The position numbers and the translations under genes were made by a program. Under the pieces are notes generated by a model, which was not told where the DNA came from, ran no database searches, and saw only the letters and a program-made list of their open reading frames with translations. A DNA stretch of 64,000 nucleotides from Sepiola atlantica (lineage: Eukaryota > Mollusca > Cephalopoda > Sepiida > Sepiolidae): contig OY744519.1 of assembly GCA_963556195.1 (NCBI GenBank), forward strand, positions 109,044,032-109,108,031. The letters are read 5' to 3'. Below, in pieces: positions 54,930-64,000 of the stretch (position 1 is its first letter; every line of letters begins with the position of its first letter).

Positions 54930-55230
54930 TCGAAGGCCGACCACCTATGGACCTAAGAGCTCAGCTAAGTCCTTTTTTATGGTTGCTGTCCTGGTTCTCA
55001 GCTTCCCAACGATATGTTTGTGGCCCCCCACGTAGGGAGGATTATATCGCGAATTAGCTCTTCCTTCGGGTATGAGTTGCATGCTCAAACCACCGAAGAT
55101 GTTGTTGCAAAAGAACAGATGACATAGACTTTAGGTTGAGAAGTTGGTGAAAAACAGCAGTTGGGACACAAACGGCTCGCCGGCAATGAAGATATGACGG
55201 AGGCATCATCAAAAACTTCCTACTTTCGCT
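54930..55230 (-). pseudogene. LINE fragment, C-terminal region
   Basis: Minus-strand translation includes SMSSVLLQQHLRWFEHATH, matching the LLLQHQLRW-GHV motif after LINE reverse transcriptases, plus RAVCVPTAVFHQLLNL. Broken by stops. Confidence 0.55.
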
Positions 55231-55239
55231 GATCAGTCA

Positions 55240-55625
55240 TCCTCAATAACACAAAAATGATCTACATAACACTTCAGATCTCTCATCAAGTTGTTCGATC
55301 ATGGGCTAGGTTTTCCAACTTTTCTAGTGCGATGTTATTTTTTTTTTTTTTCAATTTTAAAAAAAGAATAATTAAACAAATGTATTATTATTATTATTAA
55401 ACTATAATTCGAAGGAACAATAATAATAAAAATTGGCAAAAATCCAAGATAATAACAAAAACGTCTTATTTTTCATTTTTGGTCACTCGTACGTCACCTG
55501 ATGCGGTATTTGTTTCACAATTAAACAGGAAGTCACAAAAACATAAAAATCTTGGATTTAACTAAAGCGGGTTTTGAGTTTAGAGATTCCTATATATACT
55601 GTATCATTATATTTAAGGTTTTACT
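55240..55625. other. AT-rich DNA, no gene seen
   Basis: T and A runs near 55328 and an ATT-repeat tract; nothing recognised. Confidence 0.4.
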
Positions 55626-55630
55626 AAAAA

Positions 55631-55937
55631 TCCCTCCTTGGCCTTTTGGATAAGTTCAGAATGTAGTATCTGTTCCGGGTCTTGATTCCACCCGTCTGAG
55701 GTATTGTTCTGTGCAGTTCTAGAAGGTCCCCCCCCCTTTCCAGGCTTTGCCATCTCACCCTTTGAGAAGGGGTTAGTTTATTGCTAATCGCCTGAGGCAC
55801 CCCTACCAGGGAATGCTGACAGGGATGTCCAGGCATTTTTGTAGGCCAAAGTGCTCTTCCTCGAGGGCGCTGACCTTTTCAATCCCACTTTCCCGACCTT
55901 GTGTCACATCTTACCGCAGTTGGAGGTAAATAAATAC
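55631..55937 (+). repeat. U2 snRNA-headed SINE, subfamily A, copy 2
   Basis: Starts TCCTTGGCCTTTTGGATAAG and reaches ATGTAGTATCTGTTC. The body has TGTGCAGTTCTAGAAGGTCC, CTTTGAGAAGGGGTTAGTTT and GGGAATGCTGACAGGG. The tail is CGACCTTGTGTCACATCTTA and GGAGGTAAATAAA. It aligns with the minus strand of 44964-45292 along its length. Confidence 0.85.
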
Positions 55938-55939
55938 CA

Positions 55940-56670
55940 AGACTGAAAGGTTTTGATGTTGATATACTTAGGAAAAATTTGCATTTATCATATTTAGATC
56001 ATATTGGAATATTAGATTAGCTAGATGCAGTATTCTCCATTATTTCGCAATGTATTTATCACATTTAAAATATCGTGACTGACGGACAGGCAATATATAG
56101 ATATAGAGATAAATAGATAGATACACAAATAAATACACATTGCTCTTTATTATAGAGTGGAGGATTTTTTTACTAAATACACGTCTATAATGTGAAACCC
56201 TACCAAATGATGCACGTTACTTGAAGTCTTCCTAATTGAATGCGAGATTTGATAAAAAAATCATAGAATAATAATAATATAAAAAAAAATCACTTTGTTT
56301 CTTATGAATAGGAATGTAAATTTAAAGAGAGAAAGGGAAATGCTCGAAAAAGTTATTAACAGTCAATTGTTAATAATCGCTACATAAAATGTATGAGCGC
56401 TGTAATGTACCATTCAGTAAGAACAACTTTTCAGAGCAGCAATCTTTCTATTTGGTTTTTACCATTTTGCCGGCAAAATTGGGAAGTAATGGAAGTCAAT
56501 ATTTATGGACTTGATTAGCGATGAACAGCTAATGGGAAAAACGAAGATAAACAAACTGTTGATAATGAGGAGATAAAAAAAACCTTTTTCTCTTATTGAT
56601 ATTTTTTGGTCGAAACATAGGAGGGGGAGGGGATGTGTTGAATCAAGAGAGACAAAAATGGAGGGATCTT
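55940..56670. other. AT-rich DNA, no gene seen
   Basis: Short GATA-like run at 56097-56120; otherwise nothing recognised. Confidence 0.4.
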
Positions 56671-56672
56671 CG

Positions 56673-56675
<3 letters not shown>

Positions 56676-56717
<42 letters not shown>

Positions 56718-57051
56718 TTCAGGTTGTATATGAAAAGAAATCAAATAAAGTGCTCGATCATATAAGAGAGCTAATATAATTTATTTAGATACTGTATATT
56801 ACATATTTCAGCAATGCACCGCGGTTTCATCCAAAAGGGTAGATTTAGACATCTTTAGTAAATCTTCGTGCCCGGTGGAATCATCAGCAAGCTGAAATGA
56901 TTGTTCCGAGTTATCGGGACGGGACAATCATTTCAGCTTGCTGATGATTCCACCGGGCACGAAGATTTACTAAAGATGTCTAAATCTACCCTTTTGGATG
57001 AAACCGCGGTACATTGCTGAAATATGTAATATACAGTATCTAAATAAATTA
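56676..57051. mobile_element. Palindromic element, copy 2, near-perfect 129-bp arms
   Basis: Arms 56776-56904 and 56923-57051 are inverted complements with about one visible mismatch, around an 18-nt centre (CCGAGTTATCGGGACGGG). The left side carries a ~60-bp extra segment (GTTGTATATGAAAAGAAATC through AGAGAGCTAATAT) as in copy 1. (TA)n tracts bound both ends (56676-56711 and 57051-57066). Confidence 0.9.
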
Positions 57052-57068
57052 TATATATATATATATTA

Positions 57069-57293
57069 CTAGAAAAAATATGACCCGTTCAGTCACCCAT
57101 TGAGCTTCGGTAAGATCGTTTGAACCAGAAAAAGTAAGTTTGCAAAGCTAGTTAAATATAAAAAATAAAAAGACAAAAAGCAAAATTAGTCTCATTCTGT
57201 TCATTATATCTCATTCTTTCCCTCTACAGCTATGAGTCAAATACTATTACTGTGTATGGTGACATTCCCTTTTGTTTATAATGGACTATTCCA
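57069..57293 (-). mobile_element. Helitron, 3' part of a split copy
   Basis: Minus-strand 3' end: TGAC/GTCA hairpin then CTAG at 57072-57069 followed by T. Similar to 26302-26510 through TTTTGTTTATAATGG. The 5' part is at 60996-61307. Confidence 0.7.
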
Positions 57294-57919
57294 ATCATTT
57301 ATTCTTTCAAGTCTGTCACACCTTAAACTCGGAGAAAAAAAAAAAAAAAAAAAATCGAATAGATTCACCAAAGTTCAGCTAAGTTTTTCTTTGCATGCTT
57401 TAAATTGTTATCTAATTTAATTGTACTTATTATCCGTGGTTTTATTTTATGTTTTGTTATATTCCGTGTGCCTTTTATTTATAAATAGTAAATTATTTTC
57501 TCTTACATCGGTCTCTCAGTTTCACCGTACTGGCCTGAAAAATGCCTGTTTTGATGTTAAATGATAAAAAAAAAAAAAAAATTTCTAAAGAATAAGTAGC
57601 TAAAAAAAATCCGACCACCCATAGAATGGTTAGTGCCCACCTTCCATCTTATTTTTTTTTGGCTAATCACATGTTACTCTTCTCTAAATTCTAATGTGTA
57701 TTATTTAAATATACTTAATTCTTGATATCTATTTATCTATATATACTGTCTTATTGCTTGTCTATTGATTTCACACTCAAGTAATTCCTAAACTCACCAT
57801 CTGGCCTGAAGTTATAGCTGTCTTTCTCTTGTGAGAGGGAAACTTATCTTCAACTGTCTGTTCCCTCTGGAGTGAATTTATTCTATCTACATATATATAT
57901 ATATATATATGGAAGTTTT
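57294..57919. other. Left part of the sequence splitting the Helitron
   Basis: AT-rich, with A runs near 57337 and 57567 and a (TA)n at 57888-57910. It may include LINE 5' sequence or a further insertion; no coding sequence seen. Confidence 0.3.
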
Positions 57920-60900
57920 GTTTTTTTTACCTGCAGGGGCTCGGAAATACCCGACTAGTACACGGATGCAGGCTATTTCCCCTCTCGGTGTGTTGGATCC
58001 GTAGACCTTGTCAGGTCATTCATCTAAGGAAATCTCTGATAATAAAACCTTGGTACTAACCACCTACTTCGTGGCAGCAACCCGTTGGGAGGGAGGTCTA
58101 CTTAGTCCTGATCGACAACCTTCCTAGAGCTGAAATCTCGAACAACCTTGAGGCTCGCATTTACAAATATCCGGGGACTTAGAACCAACATCAACAACAT
58201 AGAAACTTTTCTCCTGACAAACTCCCCGGATATCCTAGCAATAAGTGAAACGAACCTTCAATCCTCAACCTCCTCTCACCACTTTGACATGACTGACTAC
58301 CTCCTACTCTATCGTAAAGACTGACAAACATATGCATAGGCTAGGAGTTTATGTTCGGAACACCCTTCCCTTGACTAGAGAACATAGGTTAGAAACAGAC
58401 GACCAAGACTACATGTGATTTAGATTGACTTTACATCACAGCGTTAGTTACTTATATTTCTTATACAGTTCCCCTTCGACCCAGGACTGTACTCTGCTAA
58501 ACTGTCTCTGAAAGCATAGATAGAGCACTCTCACTCAACTCGAATGCCTAGATACATGTATTTGAGGATTTTAATGCACACCACCGTGACTGGTTGGGAT
58601 TTTCCAGCTTTACTGACGCAGCCGGTAACTATGTATAATTTCTCCTTAGCTCACTCCCTCTCTCAGACTGTCGATTTTCTGACCCGCATCCCCGATCGAG
58701 TAGACCAGCAAGCCTCACTTCTAGACCTGTTCTTGACCACACTGCCTGAGGCTTGTGTGATGAAAGCTCATAGCCCACTCGGGAATGCTGATCACATTGT
58801 GCTAATGATTTATATCACCCTAAAAACTCGTCCAAAAGCTGAGGAGTCGTTACTCAAAACAACGAGATACTACGAGCAGGCTAATTTTCAGTCCATCAGA
58901 GATCTCATCAGTGACGCCCCATGGAGGGAAACCTTCTCACTCCCTGCTGATCAGTGTGTAAATGAGTTAAACGAATAGGTCAAAGCAGGCATTGAAGTCT
59001 ATGTCCCCATGCGAAAATTCTTTAGCAAACCTCACTCTCCTCAATGGTTCACCTCGGAATGTGCAGCTGCCATTGCTGAGAGGCAGCAAGCATTCTGTAA
59101 ATTCGGCCGCCATAAGTCAGATGCGAATATACAGAAGTTTATAGAGTCAAGAAATAATTGTAAGGCAGTGATAGATGAAGCAAAGAGAAGGTATACAGAG
59201 AAAACCAAATAACGCATTTAATCACAGAAACTAGGTACTTGCGATTTCTGGAAAATCTACAATAGTGTGGTGGTGACAATCAACGATTCCCCTGCTATCA
59301 AACCACAATGATGTTGTTTGCATGGCAACTGATAAGGCTGAACTACTTACCCAGAATGTTGCCTTAAACTCCACTTTGGACACAGCAAACCACCCTCTCC
59401 CTAAATTCCCATTGCAGACTGAAGCCACACTTGAAAACCTGGTCATCACCCCATCCCAGAGACATCATAAAAAAACCTTGACACCTCCAAAGCTTGTGGG
59501 CCGTATCTTATACCTGTAATAGTAATAAAGAAATGCTGTGCAGAACTGGCCCCTGTCCTCTCCAACAAATGCCTAGCTGAATCTTGCTTCCCCGATAACT
59601 GGAAAATTGCCTCTGTGGTACCAGTCTTCAAGAATTCTGGGGATAGAACTAATCCTCAGAACTACCGCCCAATCAGTCTACTCTCGATCTTTGCTAAAAT
59701 CTTTGAATCAAGCTAGCGATAGTCCGGCACTTAGTTAATGCTAAACTTCTTCCTTACTACCAGTATGCACGATCTACTGCGGATATCCTAACGGTCATCT
59801 CTGAACGCATATATCATACACGTTCAAGGCAGGTGAAGCTATGGCAGTAGCGCTTGATATTTCCAAGGCCTTTGACAAGGTATGGCATAAAGGGCTTCTA
59901 AAAATATGCTCATATGGTATTACTGGGCTAATATTTAATATAATTAGATCCTTCCTAACCAAAAAAAAAGATCTACGTTGCCCTCGATGTCTGTTCATCT
60001 AAGCAACATAACACAAATGCTTGTGTACCCCAGGGATCTTGTTCCTGATCTTCATAACCGATCTCCCTGATGACATTGAGTCTGATATAGGTATATTTGC
60101 TGACAACACCACGCTTTACTCTCATCATGTGAGCATAACAGACGCGATCATATCCTTAGAAAATGACCTCCAGGTTGTAGTGGATTGGGGTCATAAATGG
60201 TTGGTAACTTTTAATGCTGCAAAGACAAAGGTCCTTTCCTTCAATAACTACAAGAAACCTCTTCAACCACCGATTGTCATGGCAAATAACACCCTACATG
60301 AGATTTAAACATTCAAACTACTCGGCCTAACCTTCACAGGTAACATTAATTGGAACAAATACATTGAAGACATTGCCAAGGCTGCAGCAAAGAAGGTGGG
60401 CTCCCTCTACCGTGCTAGTAAACTCCTCACACCTGACATTATCCTGTATCTCTACAATGCATGGAGTATTGTTGCCACATCTAGGCTGGTGCACCATTCA
60501 CTAGTCTCTCCCTCTTAGACAAGGTCCAAAAAGAGTCGCTAACTTAATAGGCCCCTCACTATCCACCAAGCTCCAGCCCCTGTCCCATCGCCGCAATGTT
60601 GCATCCTTGTGCTTGTTTTACAAGTATTTCAATGGATTGTGCTCTGATGAACTAGCTGCTCTGGTGCCCCCCTTGACATAAATACACTAGACCAACCCGA
60701 CAATCAGCTAAATCCCATCCATTCACTGTGGAGGTCCCCAGATGCCGGAGAGCCTTCTACTCCTATAGCTTCTTTCCTCATGCTGCCAGCCTCTGGAACT
60801 CCATCCCTGCTCCCTGTTTCCCCAACTGTACCGACATGCAGAGGTTTAAAACTAATGTAAACAGACATCTCGCTACACAGCTCCCAACTTAGGATGACAC

Positions 60901-60995
60901 CCTAATTCTAAGTAGCTCCTTATGTTTACAGTGGCGCCCTGCCTTGTTTGGGGTGAATTATGTTAAAAAAAAAAACAACAAAAAAAAAAAAAACT
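57920..60995 (+). pseudogene. Jockey-like non-LTR retrotransposon (LINE), decayed, endonuclease plus RT
   Basis: The endonuclease domain starts near 58142 with LRLAFTNIRGLRTNINNIET and SPDILAISETNL, later EDFNAHHRDWLG at about 58565 and SPLGNADHIVLM near 58775 (apurinic endonuclease motifs). Then come a linker WFTSECAAAIAERQQAFCKF and RT motifs [16 protein letters not shown] (59660), AVALDISKAFDKVWHKGLL (59845), and GIFADNTTLYS near 60090, where the catalytic ADD reads ADN. A thumb region (WLVTFNAAKTKVLSFNNYKK) and a distal region follow. The 3' UTR ends GTTTGGGGTGAATTATGTT and a poly(A)-rich tail (60963-60995). At least ten stops or frameshifts. The copy at 4530-5580 is the same family. Confidence 0.9.
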
Positions 60996-61307
60996 TAATA
61001 AACAGGAAGAGAGAGGGAGAGGGGTAGAAAGAGGTAGAGAGAGTGATAGATACTGTATAAAATAGGAGTGATGGAGAGGTCAAACAACATACAGTGAGAG
61101 AGGATGAGAGTGGTTGATAGATGCTTAGTAAGAGATGGGTCACTTGGTGAATTATTTGAAAATTAAAGCTAATTAGAACAGAAGTTGTTTTGTTTTTTTT
61201 TAAACATAACTGACGAATAGTTTAGCATGTATTTTGTGTGATTAAAATATATAGGAAAAAGCCTTAGGGAAACAAATGTTGATTAACTCAATTTTAGTAT
61301 AATCTAA
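60996..61307 (-). mobile_element. Helitron, 5' part of the split copy
   Basis: Similar to 26543-26858, including GTGTGATTAAAATATATAGG and GATTAACTCAATTTTAGTAT. It begins right after the LINE poly(A) tail. The 5' TC end is slightly decayed. Confidence 0.65.
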
Positions 61308-61490
61308 ATTAATAAATGCATAAGTTATGCCTATTTTCCCCCACTAACGGTAAGATCAAAATGCCCCCTTTTCTCAAATTAATTCAACTTTACACAATAG
61401 ACGCACCATATCGTTTATGTATATGTGATATCAGTCGCAAGGTTAACTAATTTGCATATTGGTTTTCTAAAAAGAAAATTTTATCAATTA

Positions 61491-62230
61491 CTAGACCACC
61501 CGTGACCCGTTGGGTCAGTTTGTTATATTAGCTATGGAATTCATGTATGAGCGTGACACTTGTGGCATAAAGAAAATAGTTTTTTTTTACATAACAGAAG
61601 CATTTCTATGAAAGTATATTAAAATGAAAAAAGAATATAGATAGATTTCTATGAGTCGTTCTGTTTATTATAATTGTTTTTTTTTTGGATGTAATATGTG
61701 TAAAACATATGATTCAAGTATTTGCTGTTTAAAAAACAACAAAAGGAAACACTATTTAATGTAATAGAAATGTGTGCATTTACCGATTCAGCTTTCTCGC
61801 GTACGTAACGAAAACAGAGGGAGTAGGAGTGGTGAAATCTATGAGAGGGAAAGTGGGAGGTGGTTTCGTTCACCGACCGCTAGTATGGTTGATATTAATA
61901 ATGAGTGTTGTTTTTTTGTTTGTTTGTTTTTGTTTTTTTAAAAGGGAGGAGTTTTTTTGAAACTGCGACAGACTTTACGAAGTCCTCCCGTTGAATGTTT
62001 TTAACCGTGAAGAAAACAAATAAACTATTTGATGTAATTAAATGAAATTGTTTAAAAATTTCCAGAATGAAAAATTTCATGCGTTCGTTAATCATAATAG
62101 AGAATAACGGAATTGGAATAACAGATTGAAGACGATGCTATTTACGCATGCGCAACCGGATGTTGAAAACCGGAAAGCTGAAAGTTGATTGCAAACATAC
62201 AAGAACAATAGAGTTTTAGTATTATATAGA
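61491..62230 (-). mobile_element. Non-autonomous Helitron (740 bp)
   Basis: The minus strand starts TCTATATAATACTAAAACTC after A. It ends with hairpin TGACCC/GGGTCA (loop AAC), then CGGGTGGT, CTAG and T. Ends resemble 26302-26858 but the interior differs. No helicase. Confidence 0.65.
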
Positions 62231-62427
62231 TTATTTGTTATTGATTTTAATTCAATCATAGTTTTGAATTTAACATAAATAGTTCCGTTTTGTAATATTG
62301 TTTTATTTCCTCGATAAATATGTAGCATTTGTATTCAAATGTTCCTTTCTTGAAAGGAACCAACTTGATTTTTAACAATCTAAAGCAAATTGATTTCTTC
62401 TTTCTTTTCCATTTTTTACGGTCAGCA

Positions 62428-63074
62428 TGTTTAGTGGGTTGCATAGTTGCAGTTCATGTGAATAACAGACTTGCTGCAGGTGAGAAATATTTGACTAAGG
62501 GAAAAGAAATTGAAAATATCTTTGATTTTGGATTTGACCACCCCGAATTTGATTTCTCTTTGAAAAAAGAGAGTGTCTCTCTAAACAGAAGTTCATGCTG
62601 AGAGATAAGGCCTCCAAAAAGTAATGAGTTTTCAAATAAGAAGTTCCCTGCTGTGATTATGACTCATTCAGAGACTTCCAAATTTAATGGTTGTCCAGAT
62701 ACGGAACCCATAGACAGTAGATTTTGTGTGTTCATAGATAAGGCTGGCCATTATCTCAAGTGGTCAGTTTCTGGGTGGTCGAATGAGGATGCTTGAGAAA
62801 AAGACCGGAGCAGGGGAGGTCAGGGGAGGTCAGGGAGAGCTGGGTCTCTGGGTGTCACAGTCAGTTTGATTTTCTGGGGTCGCTCAGTTTTCAGTGGCCC
62901 TTGGAAACAGATGATCTGTTTGTGTTCGGTTAGACTTATATTTTGATTTGGTCGGGTTAAGAATTCTCATTGGCAAGCCTGTTATTCAGTAGAAGAAAAC
63001 AATCATCATTGTAACCTCCAAAAGAGATGCGATTTTATTCTTCGCTTGCAGCACTGACCGAGACCAAATTGACA
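62428..63074 (+). mobile_element. LTR-like repeat, copy 2, with primer-site-like sequence
   Basis: Starts TGTTTAGTGGGTTGCATAG and ends TTGACA. TGGCGTCAGAATC follows from 63082 and resembles a tRNA primer-binding site. It aligns with 8962-9615 but carries about 140 extra bp at 62608-62745. A duplicated CAGGGGAGGT lies at 62813-62832. Only about 90 bp of internal sequence follow. Confidence 0.45.
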
Positions 63075-63179
63075 TCGTGACTGGCGTCAGAATCAAACGA
63101 CTTTGGACTGGCACAACAAGCAGAAATCACAGCCTGTGCAGTGAACGCACAGACACGTTCACATATATTTTATATATAA

Positions 63180-63790
63180 ATTTTGTTAACACAAAGGTTT
63201 ACGTGTACAGCTGGACCTCTTAATTTAATATCTTATGAAACATTAATTCAGGCAACAATTTTCCATATATTCATCAAAAAACATTTATTTGTAAACAATT
63301 GTTACTGCCATTCTCAATAACATACATTTTTGTGGTATACAAAATAGCATCGATTTTTTCTTGTGGGGGCTTCCTCAGTGCATCCACCAGTCAGGCTGAA
63401 AAACTGAAGTGCATTTAATATTCAGTTATTTTTTCTGACAATATTTTTCTACGGAAAATACTTGTTTCACCCTAATTTTGCATTTGAATGTTCATATCAT
63501 ATGTCTATATTATGTGCTTTTCTCTTTTTCTACAGTAGTTATATTTCATTGATAAGCATTGATAAGAACATATTTCAAAAGTTAAACATACAAGTGATAA
63601 ATATTTCCACCAACCGTAATCGTTCAGATTAAAATCCCCCCCCCCTTTTCTACCCTTAATTCTTCAATTTTACACCTTTCTTCATATTTTTATCATAAGA
63701 GCATCGAGATACTAATCCACTTCAGAAGTGGAAATAAGTGTTTTTTGATGAATATATGAGAAATTGTTTCCTGAATTTACTAAGGTTTCA
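63180..63790. other. AT-rich DNA, no gene seen
   Basis: Only an 8-9-nt C run at about 63637 and a TA run at 63793-63814 stand out. Confidence 0.4.
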
Positions 63791-63818
63791 TAATATATAT
63801 ATATGTATATATATACAG

Positions 63819-64000
63819 GGCTTTACGGAGCCCTCCAAAAAGGAGCGCGCTCCTTTTTGCTGGAGCGAAGGGCTCATTTTATATTCAGCGGGAGTGGAGT
63901 GGGAGCAACTCCATTTGGGACTAAAGAGCTGTGGTCTTATCGCTCCGGCTCCAAAATTATTTGATTTTTTTTGTTTAAACATGAGTTTTTTATTCAGCAA
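63819..64000. mobile_element. Edge of a GGAGC-rich MITE
   Basis: Starts CAGGGCTTTACGGAG right after a (TA)n tract. It contains the palindrome AAAAAGGAGCGCGCTCCTTTTT and repeated GGAGC/GCTCC words. CAGGG at the boundary suggests a hAT-type element. It runs off the window end. Confidence 0.45.

Noticed and set aside
55624..55836. 70-residue minus-strand frame
   Set aside because: It lies wholly inside the U2-headed SINE, which is non-coding.
56870..56960. CTGATGA followed by CGAAG in the large palindrome
   Set aside because: GAAA is replaced by GAAG and stems II and III do not form; the sequence is explained by the palindrome.
1..64000. CRISPR arrays, bacterial operons or phage genes
   Set aside because: No spaced direct-repeat array, no ribosome-binding-site-led gene clusters; the sequence is eukaryotic repeat DNA throughout.

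Overview
The window is AT-rich animal nuclear DNA made almost entirely of repeats. Retroelement protein fragments, tRNA-derived SINEs, Helitrons, hAT and mariner elements, dense (TA)n microsatellites and palindromic elements bounded by (TA)n suggest a mollusc, most likely a cephalopod (octopus-like). This is inferred from repeat content; no host gene was recognised that would fix the species. No bacterial genes, rRNA genes, intact tRNA genes or CRISPR arrays are seen.

Layout. 1-8.3 kb: AT-rich DNA, a tRNA-like element ending in a complete hammerhead ribozyme (minus strand, 1387-1438), foldback elements, a truncated LINE (4530-5580), two tRNA-SINEs and one good candidate exon (6888-7193, minus). 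8.3-18.2 kb: a second candidate exon (8377-8517, plus), an LTR-like repeat, LINE, hAT and mariner fossils, and a ~950-bp (TA)n satellite with a regular G-rich insert. 18.5-19.9 kb: a nearly intact DD41D mariner with TIRs and TA duplications. 20-26.9 kb: Helitrons, U2-snRNA-headed repeats and a third candidate exon (23693-23816, minus). 27-35 kb: homopurine and GATA minisatellites, plus a second tRNA-like/hammerhead locus (30214-30455). 36-41 kb: a SINE, a hAT MITE and a decayed LTR retrotransposon carrying a 458-bp solo LTR. 41-48 kb: a 390-bp foldback, a LINE whose codons were amplified into a 21-bp minisatellite and then split by a full-length U2-headed SINE, and a palindrome. 48-57 kb: LINE and mariner fossils, a second U2-headed SINE of the same type and a second, almost perfect palindrome. 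57-64 kb: a Helitron split by a ~3.7-kb insertion containing a jockey-like LINE, another Helitron, an LTR-like repeat and the edge of a MITE.

The main story is parasites built from structural RNAs: tRNA-like heads joined to self-cleaving hammerhead motifs, and SINEs whose 5' head is the U2 snRNA 5' domain including the branch-point-recognition segment. The second story is nested insertion, which gives relative ages: SINE into LINE, LTR into retroelement, LINE into Helitron. All longer open frames in simple repeats are artefacts. Pairings, translations and coordinates were worked out by eye.
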